Shown here piece by piece: positions 1 through 6,902 of a stretch of 11,532 nucleotides of DNA. The translations under genes were made by a program, and so were the position numbers. The notes below the pieces were generated by a model. It was not told the origin of the DNA. It saw only the letters and a program-made list of their open reading frames with translations, and made no database searches. Origin of the DNA: Pelagophyceae sp. CCMP2097 (taxonomy: Eukaryota > Sar > Pelagophyceae); NCBI GenBank assembly GCA_026770575.1, contig MU657867.1:5628-17159 (forward strand), written 5' to 3'. The first letter of the stretch is position 1; each line of letters opens with the position of its first letter.

Positions 1-2
1 TA

Positions 3-236
3 ACCATCATGATGCTCTTCGGCATAAAGGACTTGCCGCCGACATACGTCTACGAGGACAACATGGCCGTGGTGCAGATGCTCCGCAAGCGAGTCATTTC
101 GGGCCGCTCGCGCCACGTTCGCGTCGCCATCGGCTACGTCCTAGACGCCCTCGACGCGGGCCACGCCATCGTCTCCTTCGTCGGCACCAAGGACCAACTC
201 GCCAACGGCCTCACCAAGGCGGAAACAAAGGACTAA
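3..236 (+). CDS. Ty1/copia polyprotein, C-terminal RNase H end (5' partial)
   Basis: This is the last 77 codons of a copia-type Pol polyprotein; the frame is still open at the left window edge, so the gene continues upstream. The RNase H domain degrades the RNA strand during reverse transcription of the element. Visible motifs are EDNMAVVQML, matching the copia DNxxAxxL motif with the catalytic Asp. SRHVRV then matches the family's K/RHI/V motif, and QLANGLTKA just before the stop matches the family's QLADxLTK ending. The order and spacing are those of copia elements, not of gypsy or LINE RNase H. The visible part has no frameshift or stop, so the element may be young, but the rest cannot be judged from here. 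Confidence 0.85.
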   Translation, partial: TIMMLFGIKDLPPTYVYEDNMAVVQMLRKRVISGRSRHVRVAIGYVLDALDAGHAIVSFVGTKDQLANGLTKAETKD

Positions 237-389
237 CACGCGCGCACGTTCGCCGCGTTCTTCTCGAAGTAGATCTGCGGCGATGCCTCGCCGCCCTTCA
301 AGCTCTAGTTCTCTCTTTTTCTTTCCGTCAAAGAAGGGACTCTACTTCCTCTCGTGCCTCCCGTTCATCTTCATTTCGCTCCGGCACGC

Positions 390-400
390 GAGTGGGGGAG
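390..400 (+). promoter_or_regulatory. candidate polypurine tract of the copia element
   Basis: GAGTGGGGGAG lies about 150 bp after the Pol stop codon. Copia elements usually have a GTGGGGGAG-like tract directly before the 3' LTR, where it primes plus-strand synthesis. The placement and composition fit. The LTR start cannot be confirmed because the matching 5' LTR is outside the window. Confidence 0.45.
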
Positions 401-739
401 CATCGCGGCATCATGCCGTTCCTATTCCCGCCGAGGGAACCCTAACCCTTGCGGAAGATTCCATCCCCGAAGGAATCCTAACCCTCACAAATCAGTGACC
501 CTAACCCCCAAATACATAACACAGTTCTAACTCTGACTGTGGGCACTACGGTCGGTGCGCGGCTGGGCGGTGCCTCCAAGTTCGGAGTTTGAGAGCAAAA
601 ACGTTGTTCGATCCGTTAACCGGAGCTAAGTCCGGTAAGGCTTTTTACACGAGCGGCCTAAAATTTATTCAGCGACTTCGGCTCGCTGCGCTCGAAAAGC
701 GCGTTTAATATAAACACATCCAATACCTATTGAGGTTTT
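401..739 (+). other. probable 3' LTR or LTR remnant, boundaries unresolved
   Basis: No gene is seen here. The stretch follows the candidate polypurine tract, where the 3' LTR should start. It contains three CCTAACCC-like motifs near 445-510 (telomere-like but scattered) and a small hairpin with CCGGAGCTAAGTCCGG near 622-637. No TG...CA ends can be fixed without the other LTR copy. Confidence 0.3.
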
Positions 740-775
740 TGGTACCCAGACCCGGATTTGAACCGGCGTACATGT
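740..775 (-). other. tRNA-like 3' half, or a primer-binding site read on +
   Basis: On the minus strand this reads as a T-arm with loop TTCAAAT between GCCGG and CCGGG. Eight acceptor-side bases and CCA follow. No matching 5' acceptor strand or anticodon arm is seen upstream, so it is not an intact tRNA gene. Read on the plus strand it starts TGG and is complementary to a tRNA 3' end, as an LTR-element primer-binding site would be. The match runs through the whole T-arm, longer than a usual 18-nt site, which favours a tRNA-derived remnant. Confidence 0.35.
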
Positions 776-827
776 ACATTCGTTTCACTTGCTGACATTA
801 TTATAAAAAAAAAATTAAATACGCAAA

Positions 828-890
828 GCCGGGCTCGAACCGGCGACCTCGTACAAAACCATTTTTACACACGCTGTTAGTAGACGCAGT
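828..890 (-). other. tRNA-like 3' half with box B and oligo-T
   Basis: On the minus strand a perfect 5-bp T-stem with a TTCGAGC loop occupies 828-844. Just downstream is a run of ten T, as in a pol III terminator. A loop CTACTAA about 50 nt upstream resembles an anticodon loop, but the stems do not pair well and no acceptor 5' strand is evident. It is a degenerate tRNA, a tRNA-derived SINE head, or a chance box B. Confidence 0.3.
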
Positions 891-943
891 AGACCTAATA
901 CATTTGAGCACACGCAACGAACGCACTCGCAAGCGAGGGAACA

Positions 944-988
944 GGTGAAAAACCACCTGATCCAAGAAAGCAGCCGGGTGGGAAAAGG
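944..988 (+). repeat. dispersed repeat, truncated copy 1
   Basis: This is a partial copy of the repeat that follows directly. It shares the opening (GGTGA, an A-run, CCACCTGATCCAAGA, GCAGCC), then jumps to the GGGTGGGAAAAGG tail and lacks the middle portion of copy 2. Confidence 0.7.
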
Positions 989-1094
989 GGTGAGATAACC
1001 ACTTGATCCAAGAGGCAGCCCAGACTGCAATATCCGACTGCAATCAAGGAGCGGCTGTCGACATGAAAATAAGACATCGGGTGGGAAAAGGGGG
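989..1094 (+). repeat. dispersed repeat, copy 2
   Basis: This unit runs from GGTGAGATAACCACTTGATC to the GGGTGGGAAAAGG tail. Its core, including CGGCTGTCGACATG and AAAATAAGACA, recurs with few changes near 7261 and 7388, some 6 kb away. No coding capacity or terminal inverted repeat is seen, so it is unclassified interspersed DNA. Confidence 0.75.
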
Positions 1095-1173
1095 GTGGTC
1101 GCCCCTTAATTTGCCCACCTCAAGGGATTCCTACTTTTTTAAAAAGCTCATCAACGAAGGACGAAGGATGAAG

Positions 1174-1185
1174 GATGACGTCATC
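1174..1185. promoter_or_regulatory. CRE-like palindrome upstream of the LIM-like gene
   Basis: The perfect 12-bp palindrome GATGACGTCATC lies 137 bp before the start codon of the next gene. TGACGTCA is the standard target of CREB/ATF-type bZIP proteins, and aureochrome bZIP-LOV photoreceptors of stramenopiles bind TGACGT. A regulatory role here is inferred from position only. Confidence 0.35.
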
Positions 1186-1321
1186 GCAATCTTTGCAACT
1201 TTATTTGCATCTCCGCTCCGGTCCAAAAGTTCGCCCCCTGCGCCCTTCCTTGACTCGTCGGCTCGCGCTCTGACCCGCGCGTATACCCCGCGCCGGCGCC
1301 GTATACGGCCTGCGGACGGCG

Positions 1322-3145
1322 ATGCCCGACGGGGCGACGGTCACGCTGTGGCACATCGAGCGGCCCGCGCCTGAGGCGGTCGAGGAGAAGGACGCGGCGA
1401 CACCGCGACAATGGAAGGACTGCCGGCCGCGCTCGGCGTCCGACGTCGTCATCGAAGTCCAGGTCGCCGAGCCCGCACCGCCACCGGGCGCCCCGCGTAT
1501 AGCCGCCGCGCCGCCGGCCGCGCCGCCGCATACGGCCGTCGCCCCGCCGCATTCGCACGAGAAGCGCGCCATCGGTGCGCGGCCCACGGGCATGCCCCGC
1601 GGAGCCCTTTGTCGCGGCCGACGCGCCCGCGCGCCTATAGGCCCGTCGGTCGCGGCGCGGCGCAATGCCCTGGCCTCGGAGCAGCGGCAGCTGCCGGCGG
1701 CGCCCATGGCGTCCCCGACGCTCATGAACCGCCGCGCGCTGCACTCCGTTTCGGCGCGGTCCGCGGCCTTGCGCGAGGCGCAAATGCTGCGGCAGCTGCC
1801 GGCGGCGCCCATGGCGTCGCCGACGCTGACGCCCCGCCGCGGGCTGCCCTCCGTCTCGGAGCGGTCCGCAGCCTTCCGGGCCCCGCAAGCCTCGCCGGAG
1901 CCCACCGGCGCAGCCCCGCGGACCGCGCCGGAAACCGCCGGCACGGCGGAGACCACAAAGGCCCCGCAAGCCGCGCCGGAGCCCGCCGGCGCGGCGGAGA
2001 CGGAGTCCGGCGCGGCCGGGCACGTGATCGACTTTGAGTGCATGCGGGGGCACTTCGAGGTCCACGACTTCCACGTCGAGAGCTGCCCGACGGACGACGA
2101 GGCCGAGCCGCGCCGCGCCGCCGCGACGCGGCCGCCGGGCGACGCCGCGGCGGCCGGCGGGCCGTCGCTCGCGGGCTGGATGCTGCAGATGCTGTTGGGC
2201 GGCGCGGGGTCGGCGTCGCCCGAGGGCGCCGCGCCGCTGGCATCGACGCGGTCCGCGCGGGCGGCGGAGCGGCTTCGGCGGCGCGCGCCGGCGGCGGCGG
2301 TGTGCGACGTCTGCGGTCTACCCGCGGGCGGCGGGTCGGACCACGCGCGGTGCCGGCGCTGCGCGAGCTGCAACCGGCGCCTCGGCGGCGTGCAGTGCGG
2401 GACGCTGCCCGGGGGGTTGGTCATCTTCTGCGACGAAATCGGCGGCACTCGGTACTCGTGCCTCGAGCGCGCGCGCGTGCGCGCGCGCTTCGGGGTTCTC
2501 GCGGCGGCGCGCGGCGGCGAGACGGAGCGTTTGTCGGCGGCAGACGTCGTCGGCGTCGCCGACGCCAAGAGGCGCGCCGTGGCAGACCTGGGGACCGACC
2601 TCGAGCGCATCGCCGCGGCGCAGATGCCGACGTGCGCTAAGTGCGGCGGCCTCTTCGGCGCCGGCGAGGAGATGACAGTCGTCGGCGCCGTCAAGGCCCA
2701 CGTGCGCTGCCCGGACACGGCGCGCGCGCGCCTCCTCTCGCCCGCGGCGGCCGTGGACTGCGCGCCGCGGCGCCTCGTCCTCAAGCTCGACGTCGCCGGC
2801 CGCACGGCGGGGCTCACCTTCTTCCTCGCCAAGCTGCCGGGGACCACGCGCGCCACGCCCCAGCACGGCACCGTCGTCTACGCCCCGGACCCCATGTGCA
2901 AGGCGCCCGGCACGCGGCGCTGCGACGTCAAGCGCCACGACGACGTCGCCGTGCGCGTAGTCGGCGAGGCCGGCGCCGACGTCGCCGCGCCGGCGCGGCC
3001 CACCGCCGTCGCGCCAGGCCTCATCCGCGCCGCCTTCCGGTGGCACGAGGCGGGCCTCTCCTGGTCACTGCTCTGCGACCTCCGCGTCGGCAACGAGACC
3101 ATCGCCGCCGCCACGACGCTCTTCCACGTCTGCAAACTCGAATGA
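1322..3145 (+). CDS. low-complexity protein with LIM-like Cys/His clusters
   Basis: This 607-residue open frame has no recognised full-length homologue. Residues 1-280 are Ala/Pro/Arg-rich and probably disordered. They include a 35-residue tandem duplication (from about residue 122) and a shorter APQ-PEP-GA repeat around 180-225. The first Cys/His cluster holds C328, C331, H341, C344, C347, C350 and C370; the H-x2-C-x2-C-x2-C run resembles a LIM domain, but the first finger is short. A second cluster, C438, C441, H460 and C463 (C-x2-C-x18-H-x2-C), matches the first half of a LIM domain. Residues about 480-607 form a compact-looking, unassigned C-terminal region. These clusters are the main reason to prefer the plus strand over the long minus-strand frame opposite. 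The start is the first ATG of the frame. A protein-protein scaffold role is possible but unproven. Confidence 0.6.
   Translation: MPDGATVTLWHIERPAPEAVEEKDAATPRQWKDCRPRSASDVVIEVQVAEPAPPPGAPRIAAAPPAAPPHTAVAPPHSHEKRAIGARPTGMPRGALCRGRRARAPIGPSVAARRNALASEQRQLPAAPMASPTLMNRRALHSVSARSAALREAQMLRQLPAAPMASPTLTPRRGLPSVSERSAAFRAPQASPEPTGAAPRTAPETAGTAETTKAPQAAPEPAGAAETESGAAGHVIDFECMRGHFEVHDFHVESCPTDDEAEPRRAAATRPPGDAAAAGGPSLAGWMLQMLLGGAGSASPEGAAPLASTRSARAAERLRRRAPAAAVCDVCGLPAGGGSDHARCRRCASCNRRLGGVQCGTLPGGLVIFCDEIGGTRYSCLERARVRARFGVLAAARGGETERLSAADVVGVADAKRRAVADLGTDLERIAAAQMPTCAKCGGLFGAGEEMTVVGAVKAHVRCPDTARARLLSPAAAVDCAPRRLVLKLDVAGRTAGLTFFLAKLPGTTRATPQHGTVVYAPDPMCKAPGTRRCDVKRHDDVAVRVVGEAGADVAAPARPTAVAPGLIRAAFRWHEAGLSWSLLCDLRVGNETIAAATTLFHVCKLE
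1686..1895 (+). repeat. 105-bp in-frame tandem duplication
   Basis: Two adjacent 105-bp copies (1686-1790 and 1791-1895) each begin with GGCAGCTGCCGGCGGCGCCC. Both encode RQLPAAPMASPTL followed by diverging sequence. The period is exactly 35 codons, so the frame is kept. This points to a recent unequal exchange within the low-complexity part of the gene. Confidence 0.75.
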
Positions 3146-3634
3146 GCGGGGAACCTCGCCGTAATCCAAACCGGAGCCGCGAAGCCCGGGCTGTTTCTAA
3201 TTACTGACTATAGCATAAGGCGCGGGGCATTCGCAAAAGGAAATGGAAGAAGCGAAAGTTCGGGGGCAGCGCAGCGGGCGGGCGTCAGGACACCACCAAC
3301 CAGCCCCAGCCGCCTAGCCGCGGGCTGTCGGAATATTCCGGAAGCGAACAATATGGACAGGGTACTCAAGTGCGAGGTCATTTTGGGCGAAGAGGTCCAC
3401 ATATTATCGTCACTTGGGGGAAATTTCAACGCGATGCGCGCGTCGTGGAGTCAAATGTACTTTAGGAAATACACATCACTATACCGCCCGCGTGCCCTCG
3501 GGTGCGCGGGTCGGCTTGATCCTCCAACAGCAAGAGATGCTGTTGTCGAGGTTCAGGAGAAGAAGAACGTTGCGTCCTCGTCAACGCACTTGCCCATTGG
3601 ATTTGATGGGAAAGTCAGTTCCCCTTAGGGGAGT
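3146..3634. other. intergenic stretch between LIM-like and patatin genes
   Basis: No gene is supported here. The DNA is less GC-rich than its neighbours. A 91-codon plus-strand frame (3353-3628) overlaps it but shows no recognisable motif. The stretch should hold the 3' end of the upstream gene and the promoter of the patatin gene. The near-palindrome CCCCTTAGGGG lies at 3621-3631. Confidence 0.4.
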
Positions 3635-3660
3635 ACTAGGAATTCCTAGGAATTCCTAGT
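3635..3660. repeat. perfect 26-bp palindrome upstream of the patatin gene
   Basis: Two overlapping copies of CTAGGAATTCCTAG make one exact 26-bp inverted repeat, starting 85 bp before the chosen patatin start. It could be a protein-binding site or a small hairpin; nothing else indicates its role. Confidence 0.7.
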
Positions 3661-3719
3661 TGGGAAGTCTTTCGAAATTCCGAGACGACGGCGTTACGTA
3701 CACCTGCCACTGCTCGGTG

Positions 3720-4580
3720 ATGCTTGCTCTCCTGCTTGTGCTGTCGACGGGCAGGTCCTTGCAGCGACCGCCGTCGGTGCGTCACCGGAGATGGGATTCG
3801 CGCCCGGTGTCCCGGCTGGCGGCTGGCGGCGCCGCGATGTCGAGCGCCGCGGCCCCATGGGCGCCGACAGTGCCGGCGCTGCCAGCGGCGGCGTCAGCGG
3901 CGGCGCCGGCGACGGCGCCGGTGGTCCTCTTCACGGGCGGCGGCATCTTCTTCTGGTGGCAGGCAGGCTGGGTCTCCGCGCGGCCGGGCGTCGAGCAGGC
4001 GCGCATGGTGGGCATGTCGGCCGGCGCCCTGACCGCCGTCCTGGCCAAGTGCGGCGTCGGCGTCGAGGAGTCGCTCCGCGTCGCGCTCGAAATATGTGAC
4101 CGCTACGGCGTCTTCCGGCGGCCGCTGGGCCTCTTGGGCTGCTGGGGCGCCATCATCCGCGACTGGCTCGACGCCGTGCTGCCCGCGGACGCGCACGTGC
4201 GCTGTGCCGGCGAGGTGACCATCGTCGTCACGGCGTGGGAGCCGTTCCGCTGGCCGCCGCTGCGCCGGCTGTGTGTGGCCGACTTTGGCGACCGCGCCGA
4301 ACTGATCGACGCCTGCATGGCCTCTGCCCACATCCCCTGGTTCATAAACGGCCGGTTCTTCGCCACGTTCCGCGGCCGGCGCTGCCTCGACGGCTCGCTC
4401 CTCCGGAAGACGGCTGACGTCGCCTCCGCGGACGTCGTCGTCGACCACAACGACGACGAGAGCAATTCCGGCAACTTCCTTCGCCTCAAGCCCGGCCCGG
4501 AAAAGGTCCGCGACCTCATTGACCGCGGCGCCCGGCACGCCGCGCGCCTCCCCGCCGCGGTCTGGCGCGCGGCGACTTAA
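3720..4580 (+). CDS. patatin-like phospholipase / lipid acyl hydrolase
   Basis: Patatin-family enzymes cleave fatty acyl chains from membrane or storage lipids using a Ser-Asp dyad. Counting from the ATG at 3720 (286 residues), the glycine-rich oxyanion-hole motif GGGIFFWWQAG lies at about 73-83. The nucleophile elbow GMSAG has its Ser at residue 100, and the catalytic Asp is in DGS at 224. Spacing and order fit a compact single-domain patatin. The residues after the start, MLALLLVLSTGRSLQ, look like a signal peptide. An Arg-rich stretch up to about residue 40 could be the second half of a bipartite plastid presequence, as in algae with secondary plastids. An upstream in-frame ATG at 3660 would add 20 residues and bury the hydrophobic run, so 3720 is preferred. 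No intron is needed. Substrate and exact compartment cannot be read from the sequence. Confidence 0.85.
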   Translation: MLALLLVLSTGRSLQRPPSVRHRRWDSRPVSRLAAGGAAMSSAAAPWAPTVPALPAAASAAAPATAPVVLFTGGGIFFWWQAGWVSARPGVEQARMVGMSAGALTAVLAKCGVGVEESLRVALEICDRYGVFRRPLGLLGCWGAIIRDWLDAVLPADAHVRCAGEVTIVVTAWEPFRWPPLRRLCVADFGDRAELIDACMASAHIPWFINGRFFATFRGRRCLDGSLLRKTADVASADVVVDHNDDESNSGNFLRLKPGPEKVRDLIDRGARHAARLPAAVWRAAT

Positions 4581-4712
4581 CTTTTGAAACCACGAGCCGC
4601 ACCCAGACCGCCCGTCGTATGCGGATGGCGCTCTCCGGATTGTTGCTTAGTGGGGCCCTTATACACACTCGTCAGGGCCCCGGCGTATGTACACTTGGGG
4701 TCGTCGCGGCGT
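4581..4712. other. shared 3' region of convergent patatin and uricase genes
   Basis: Only 132 bp separate the two stop codons, so both 3' UTRs must fit in, or overlap across, this gap. No canonical AATAAA signal is seen on either strand. Confidence 0.5.
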
Positions 4713-5735
4713 CTACGCTTCGCGCTTGATGGTGCAGAAGATGGTGCCCGAAGGCTCGTTCGTCGGGATGAAGACGTCGTTGTCGAATTTTTCGTCGATG
4801 CCGGCGAGGAGCTGCTTCGTCGGCAGGTAGTGGAGGTTTGGCGTGTCGATTGAGATTTGGCTCAGCTGCGGCACGTGCGTCAGCGCGAGGCAGCCTACGC
4901 GCGGCGGTGAGGGTCCCTTTGGGATAGGGGGGGGCGCAGAAAGAAGCGCACCTGCATCGTAGATGGTGGCCTGGAGCGACGCGGAGTAGAGGCCCGTGGC
5001 CGCCGGGCCGAAGAGGCCCTTTGTGAGCTGGGCGCGGACGGCGGCGCGGATTGCGCCGTAGTCGACGGCGGCGGCGGCGGCGGTGTACTCCCACGTCGCG
5101 GTGAGCTCGGTGGCGAGGCAGCGCTCGACGCAGGGCGGGAGGAGCGTGTAGCGGTCCTTGTGGTAGCCCTCGAACCCAGACTGCGTCGTCTTGAGCACGG
5201 TCATGCCCGAGATCTCCGACGTCACTTTCGGCGCTTTATCGCCGCGGTCCAGCGCGACGTAGGCGACGTTGCGCTCCGGCGCCGTCTGGATGAAGGCGTG
5301 CGCGTGGCCGTCGTGGCGCTGCCAGAGGACCTCTTTCACTTCCACCTCAACGCGGTCCAGCACGGCGTACTCGCGTATGAGGTGGTCCGCGATCGCGCAG
5401 CCAAAGGCCTCTGGCGTCTCGGCGTTGGTGCGCTTGGCGATGACGTACACCGTGTTCTTCTGCGTGTCTGTCGCGACCAAGTCCGCGTTGTCGCCGCGCG
5501 TAAAGACCTTTTCGTACGTCTTCGGCGAGAACAAACGCGTCTGCACCGAGTACTCGGAGACGGAGTGCTCCTTGCCTTGCGAGTCGCGGCGGACCTTCAA
5601 AACGCGCACTCGCGTCTTGCCGTGCCAGTGGTCCACGACGGGAAAAGACTCCGCGCGCTGGAACTCCTGCTTCTTGTAGCACAGCGCCACGCCGCCGACC
5701 AGCGACGCCGCGGGGAGGGCCACCAAGCGCAGCAT
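4713..5735 (-). CDS. urate oxidase (uricase), one intron
   Basis: Uricase oxidises urate to 5-hydroxyisourate in purine breakdown without a metal cofactor. Removing the intron at 4895-4951 gives a 321-residue protein, with junction reading YDAGCLALTHVPQ as in the family. Counting from the ATG at 5735, key residues are present: Lys40 in GKTRVRV, Thr89-Asp90 in LVATDTQKNTVYV, Phe188 in the SGFEGY motif, Arg205, Gln255 in SASLQATIY, and Asn-His in TPNLHYL (His283). Together they cover the known urate- and oxygen-site positions. Two things are odd. The protein ends KREA rather than the SKL-like peroxisomal signal usual in eukaryotic uricases. It also has about 30 extra N-terminal residues starting MLRLVALPAASLVGGVALCY, which look like a membrane anchor or organelle presequence. 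An upstream in-frame ATG at 5792 would add 19 residues. The gene is tandem with PSMB3 and convergent with the patatin gene. Confidence 0.93.
   Translation of the reverse strand: MLRLVALPAASLVGGVALCYKKQEFQRAESFPVVDHWHGKTRVRVLKVRRDSQGKEHSVSEYSVQTRLFSPKTYEKVFTRGDNADLVATDTQKNTVYVIAKRTNAETPEAFGCAIADHLIREYAVLDRVEVEVKEVLWQRHDGHAHAFIQTAPERNVAYVALDRGDKAPKVTSEISGMTVLKTTQSGFEGYHKDRYTLLPPCVERCLATELTATWEYTAAAAAVDYGAIRAAVRAQLTKGLFGPAATGLYSASLQATIYDAGALLSAPPPIPKGPSPPRVGCLALTHVPQLSQISIDTPNLHYLPTKQLLAGIDEKFDNDVFIPTNEPSGTIFCTIKREA
4895..4951 (-). other. uricase intron, 57 bp, in frame
   Basis: Donor GTGCGC and acceptor GCGTAG flank a 57-bp segment with no stop codon. Its translation is Pro-rich and absent from the uricase family, and it sits inside the conserved YDxG...VPQ block. 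Splicing restores family-like sequence. Because the length is a multiple of three, gene callers would read straight through it. Confidence 0.9.
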
Positions 5736-5792
5736 CGAGGATGCGGGGGAGGGCAGGACTGGAAAACACGGACACTCACAAATTGAGATCAC

Positions 5793-5953
5793 GTGTCGGT
5801 TTTCGCAAGGGTCACGCGAAACTTTTCAGGGGACCCCTCTCTCTCGAAGACGGTGTGAACTCGGAGTCTAGACGTCGACGGGTGTCCGGCGAGTCCAGAG
5901 CCTCGACGGCAGCACCGCGGCCACATTTCCCCGTCGTCGACTTTACTGAAGCG
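5793..5953. other. uricase upstream region and PSMB3 3' side
   Basis: This gap of about 160 bp (218 bp from the preferred uricase start) separates two minus-strand genes. It must hold the PSMB3 3' end and the uricase promoter. No clear motif is seen. Confidence 0.4.
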
Positions 5954-6902
5954 CTAGGGCGCGAGGTCGAACTCGAAGAACTCGAGGCCGCGTTCTTTGG
6001 AGAGGAGGTGGACCTGGGCCCTGCAGCCGGAGAGGCAGTCTCGGTCGAGGGCGGCGCGCGCGCACCGCTCGGCGACGTCGAGGAGCTCGTCAGGCTCGAG
6101 GTCTGGCCGGTAGAGAGCCTCGCACATGCCGAGCAGCGCCGCCTTGGCGGAGCCGCAGGCGACGTAGTCGACGGAGACGACCATGGACCCCATCGAGTCC
6201 TGCTGACAGAGGAAGGGCGCGCCGTTTCGCGCGAGGCCCGCGATGACCGGCTCCACCTGGCGCAAAAGGCTCCGGCGCCGCAGCCGCGCGGCGCACAGGG
6301 CCTCACGTAGAAGCCGCCGGGCGCCTTGCCCTCGGCGCGGCCGCCGTAGAGCGTCGTCGAGAGGAGCTCGGCGAGCTCGCGCGGCTCGATGAGCTAGCGG
6401 CGCGCGGCGTCGGCGGGGCGCGCGGCGGCCTTTTGGCGGCGGACGCACCCCGCGCGCCTCGTGCTCGACCCACCGCCGGCGCAGCTCCGCGGCGACGTCG
6501 TCGAGCAGCGTGAAGACGTCGCCCTGCAGGCCTAGGACACACGCCGCGTCCGCGCGCCGCATCCGCACACAGCGCGTCCGCGCGCGTCCGCCCGCCTCCC
6601 GACCGGGCCCGCGGGTCTCGCTGCGCACCGTGGAGCGCGAGGATGGCGCGCGGCGCTGCGTGGAGGACGCGCACGGCGCGCTCGCCGACGAGGCTCGGCC
6701 CCGCGCCGAGGCGCGTGTCCGCGACGACGGCGACGCAGCCCCTGCCCGTCAGCGCGAGGAGCGCGCCGCCGTTGTGCGTCAGCGGGTCCGACGCGCCGGC
6801 AGCCGCCGCCGCCAGCGCGACGCACGCGACGCGCAGCCATCTCACCGAAGCGCCGGCGGCGCTCGAGCGCTTCGAAGCGCCGCCGCCGCCGCTCGAGGCC
6901 AT
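5954..6902 (-). CDS. PSMB3: 20S proteasome subunit beta-3, four exons
   Basis: Beta-3 is a non-catalytic subunit of the inner rings of the 20S proteasome. Splicing joins 6902-6629, 6531-6449, 6393-6307 and 6256-5954 into 248 residues. Family landmarks are NGGALLALTGRGCVAVVAD near residue 44, HGLQGDV across the first junction, FY/VEPVIAGL across the third junction at 148/149, PFLCQQDSMG, GMCEALYRPDLEP and ALDRDCLSG. As expected for beta-3, no catalytic N-terminal Thr precedes the NGG motif. The family is usually about 205 residues; here roughly 40 extra residues precede it. They comprise a Gly/Ser start and a hydrophobic run, RWLRVACVALAAAAAGAS, that resembles a signal peptide. No internal in-frame ATG offers a shorter start. 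A missed 5' exon arrangement or a diverged paralogue is possible. Confidence 0.9.
6257..6306 (-). other. PSMB3 intron 3, 50 bp
   Basis: Donor GTGAGG directly follows the GGCTTCTAC codons and acceptor CGCCAG precedes GTGGAGCCGG. Removing it joins FY to VEPVIAGL, a hallmark of beta-3 subunits. Without splicing the two parts lie in different frames. Confidence 0.9.
6394..6448 (-). other. PSMB3 intron 2, 55 bp
   Basis: Donor GTGCGT and acceptor CCGCTAG bound this segment. Splicing joins VEHEARG to LIEPREL in phase 0, matching the beta-3 region between its two central helices. Confidence 0.85.
6532..6628 (-). other. PSMB3 intron 1, 97 bp
   Basis: Donor GTGCGC and acceptor GTCCTAG. Splicing in phase 1 creates the Gly of HGLQGDV, the equivalent of the conserved GLATDV region. 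Reading through gives Arg-rich sequence unlike the family. Confidence 0.88.

Noticed and set aside
801..1077. Short minus-strand frames over the dispersed repeat
   Set aside because: Similar peptides recur near 7.2-7.5 kb only because the underlying repeat does; there is no start context or domain.
1201..2871. 556-codon minus-strand frame opposite the LIM-like gene
   Set aside because: It is Arg/Ala/Ser-rich without motifs, as expected for the complement of very GC-rich coding DNA. The plus strand has ordered Cys/His clusters.
3353..3628. 91-codon plus-strand frame upstream of patatin
   Set aside because: It has no domain, no homologue recognised and no coding signature strong enough to call a gene; it may be leader sequence.
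5160..5786. 208-codon plus-strand frame opposite uricase
   Set aside because: It is a shadow of the minus-strand uricase, whose catalytic residues are all visible.
6303..6628. Frameshifts in PSMB3
   Set aside because: The frame changes coincide exactly with GT...AG introns whose removal restores conserved beta-3 sequence, so the gene need not be a pseudogene.
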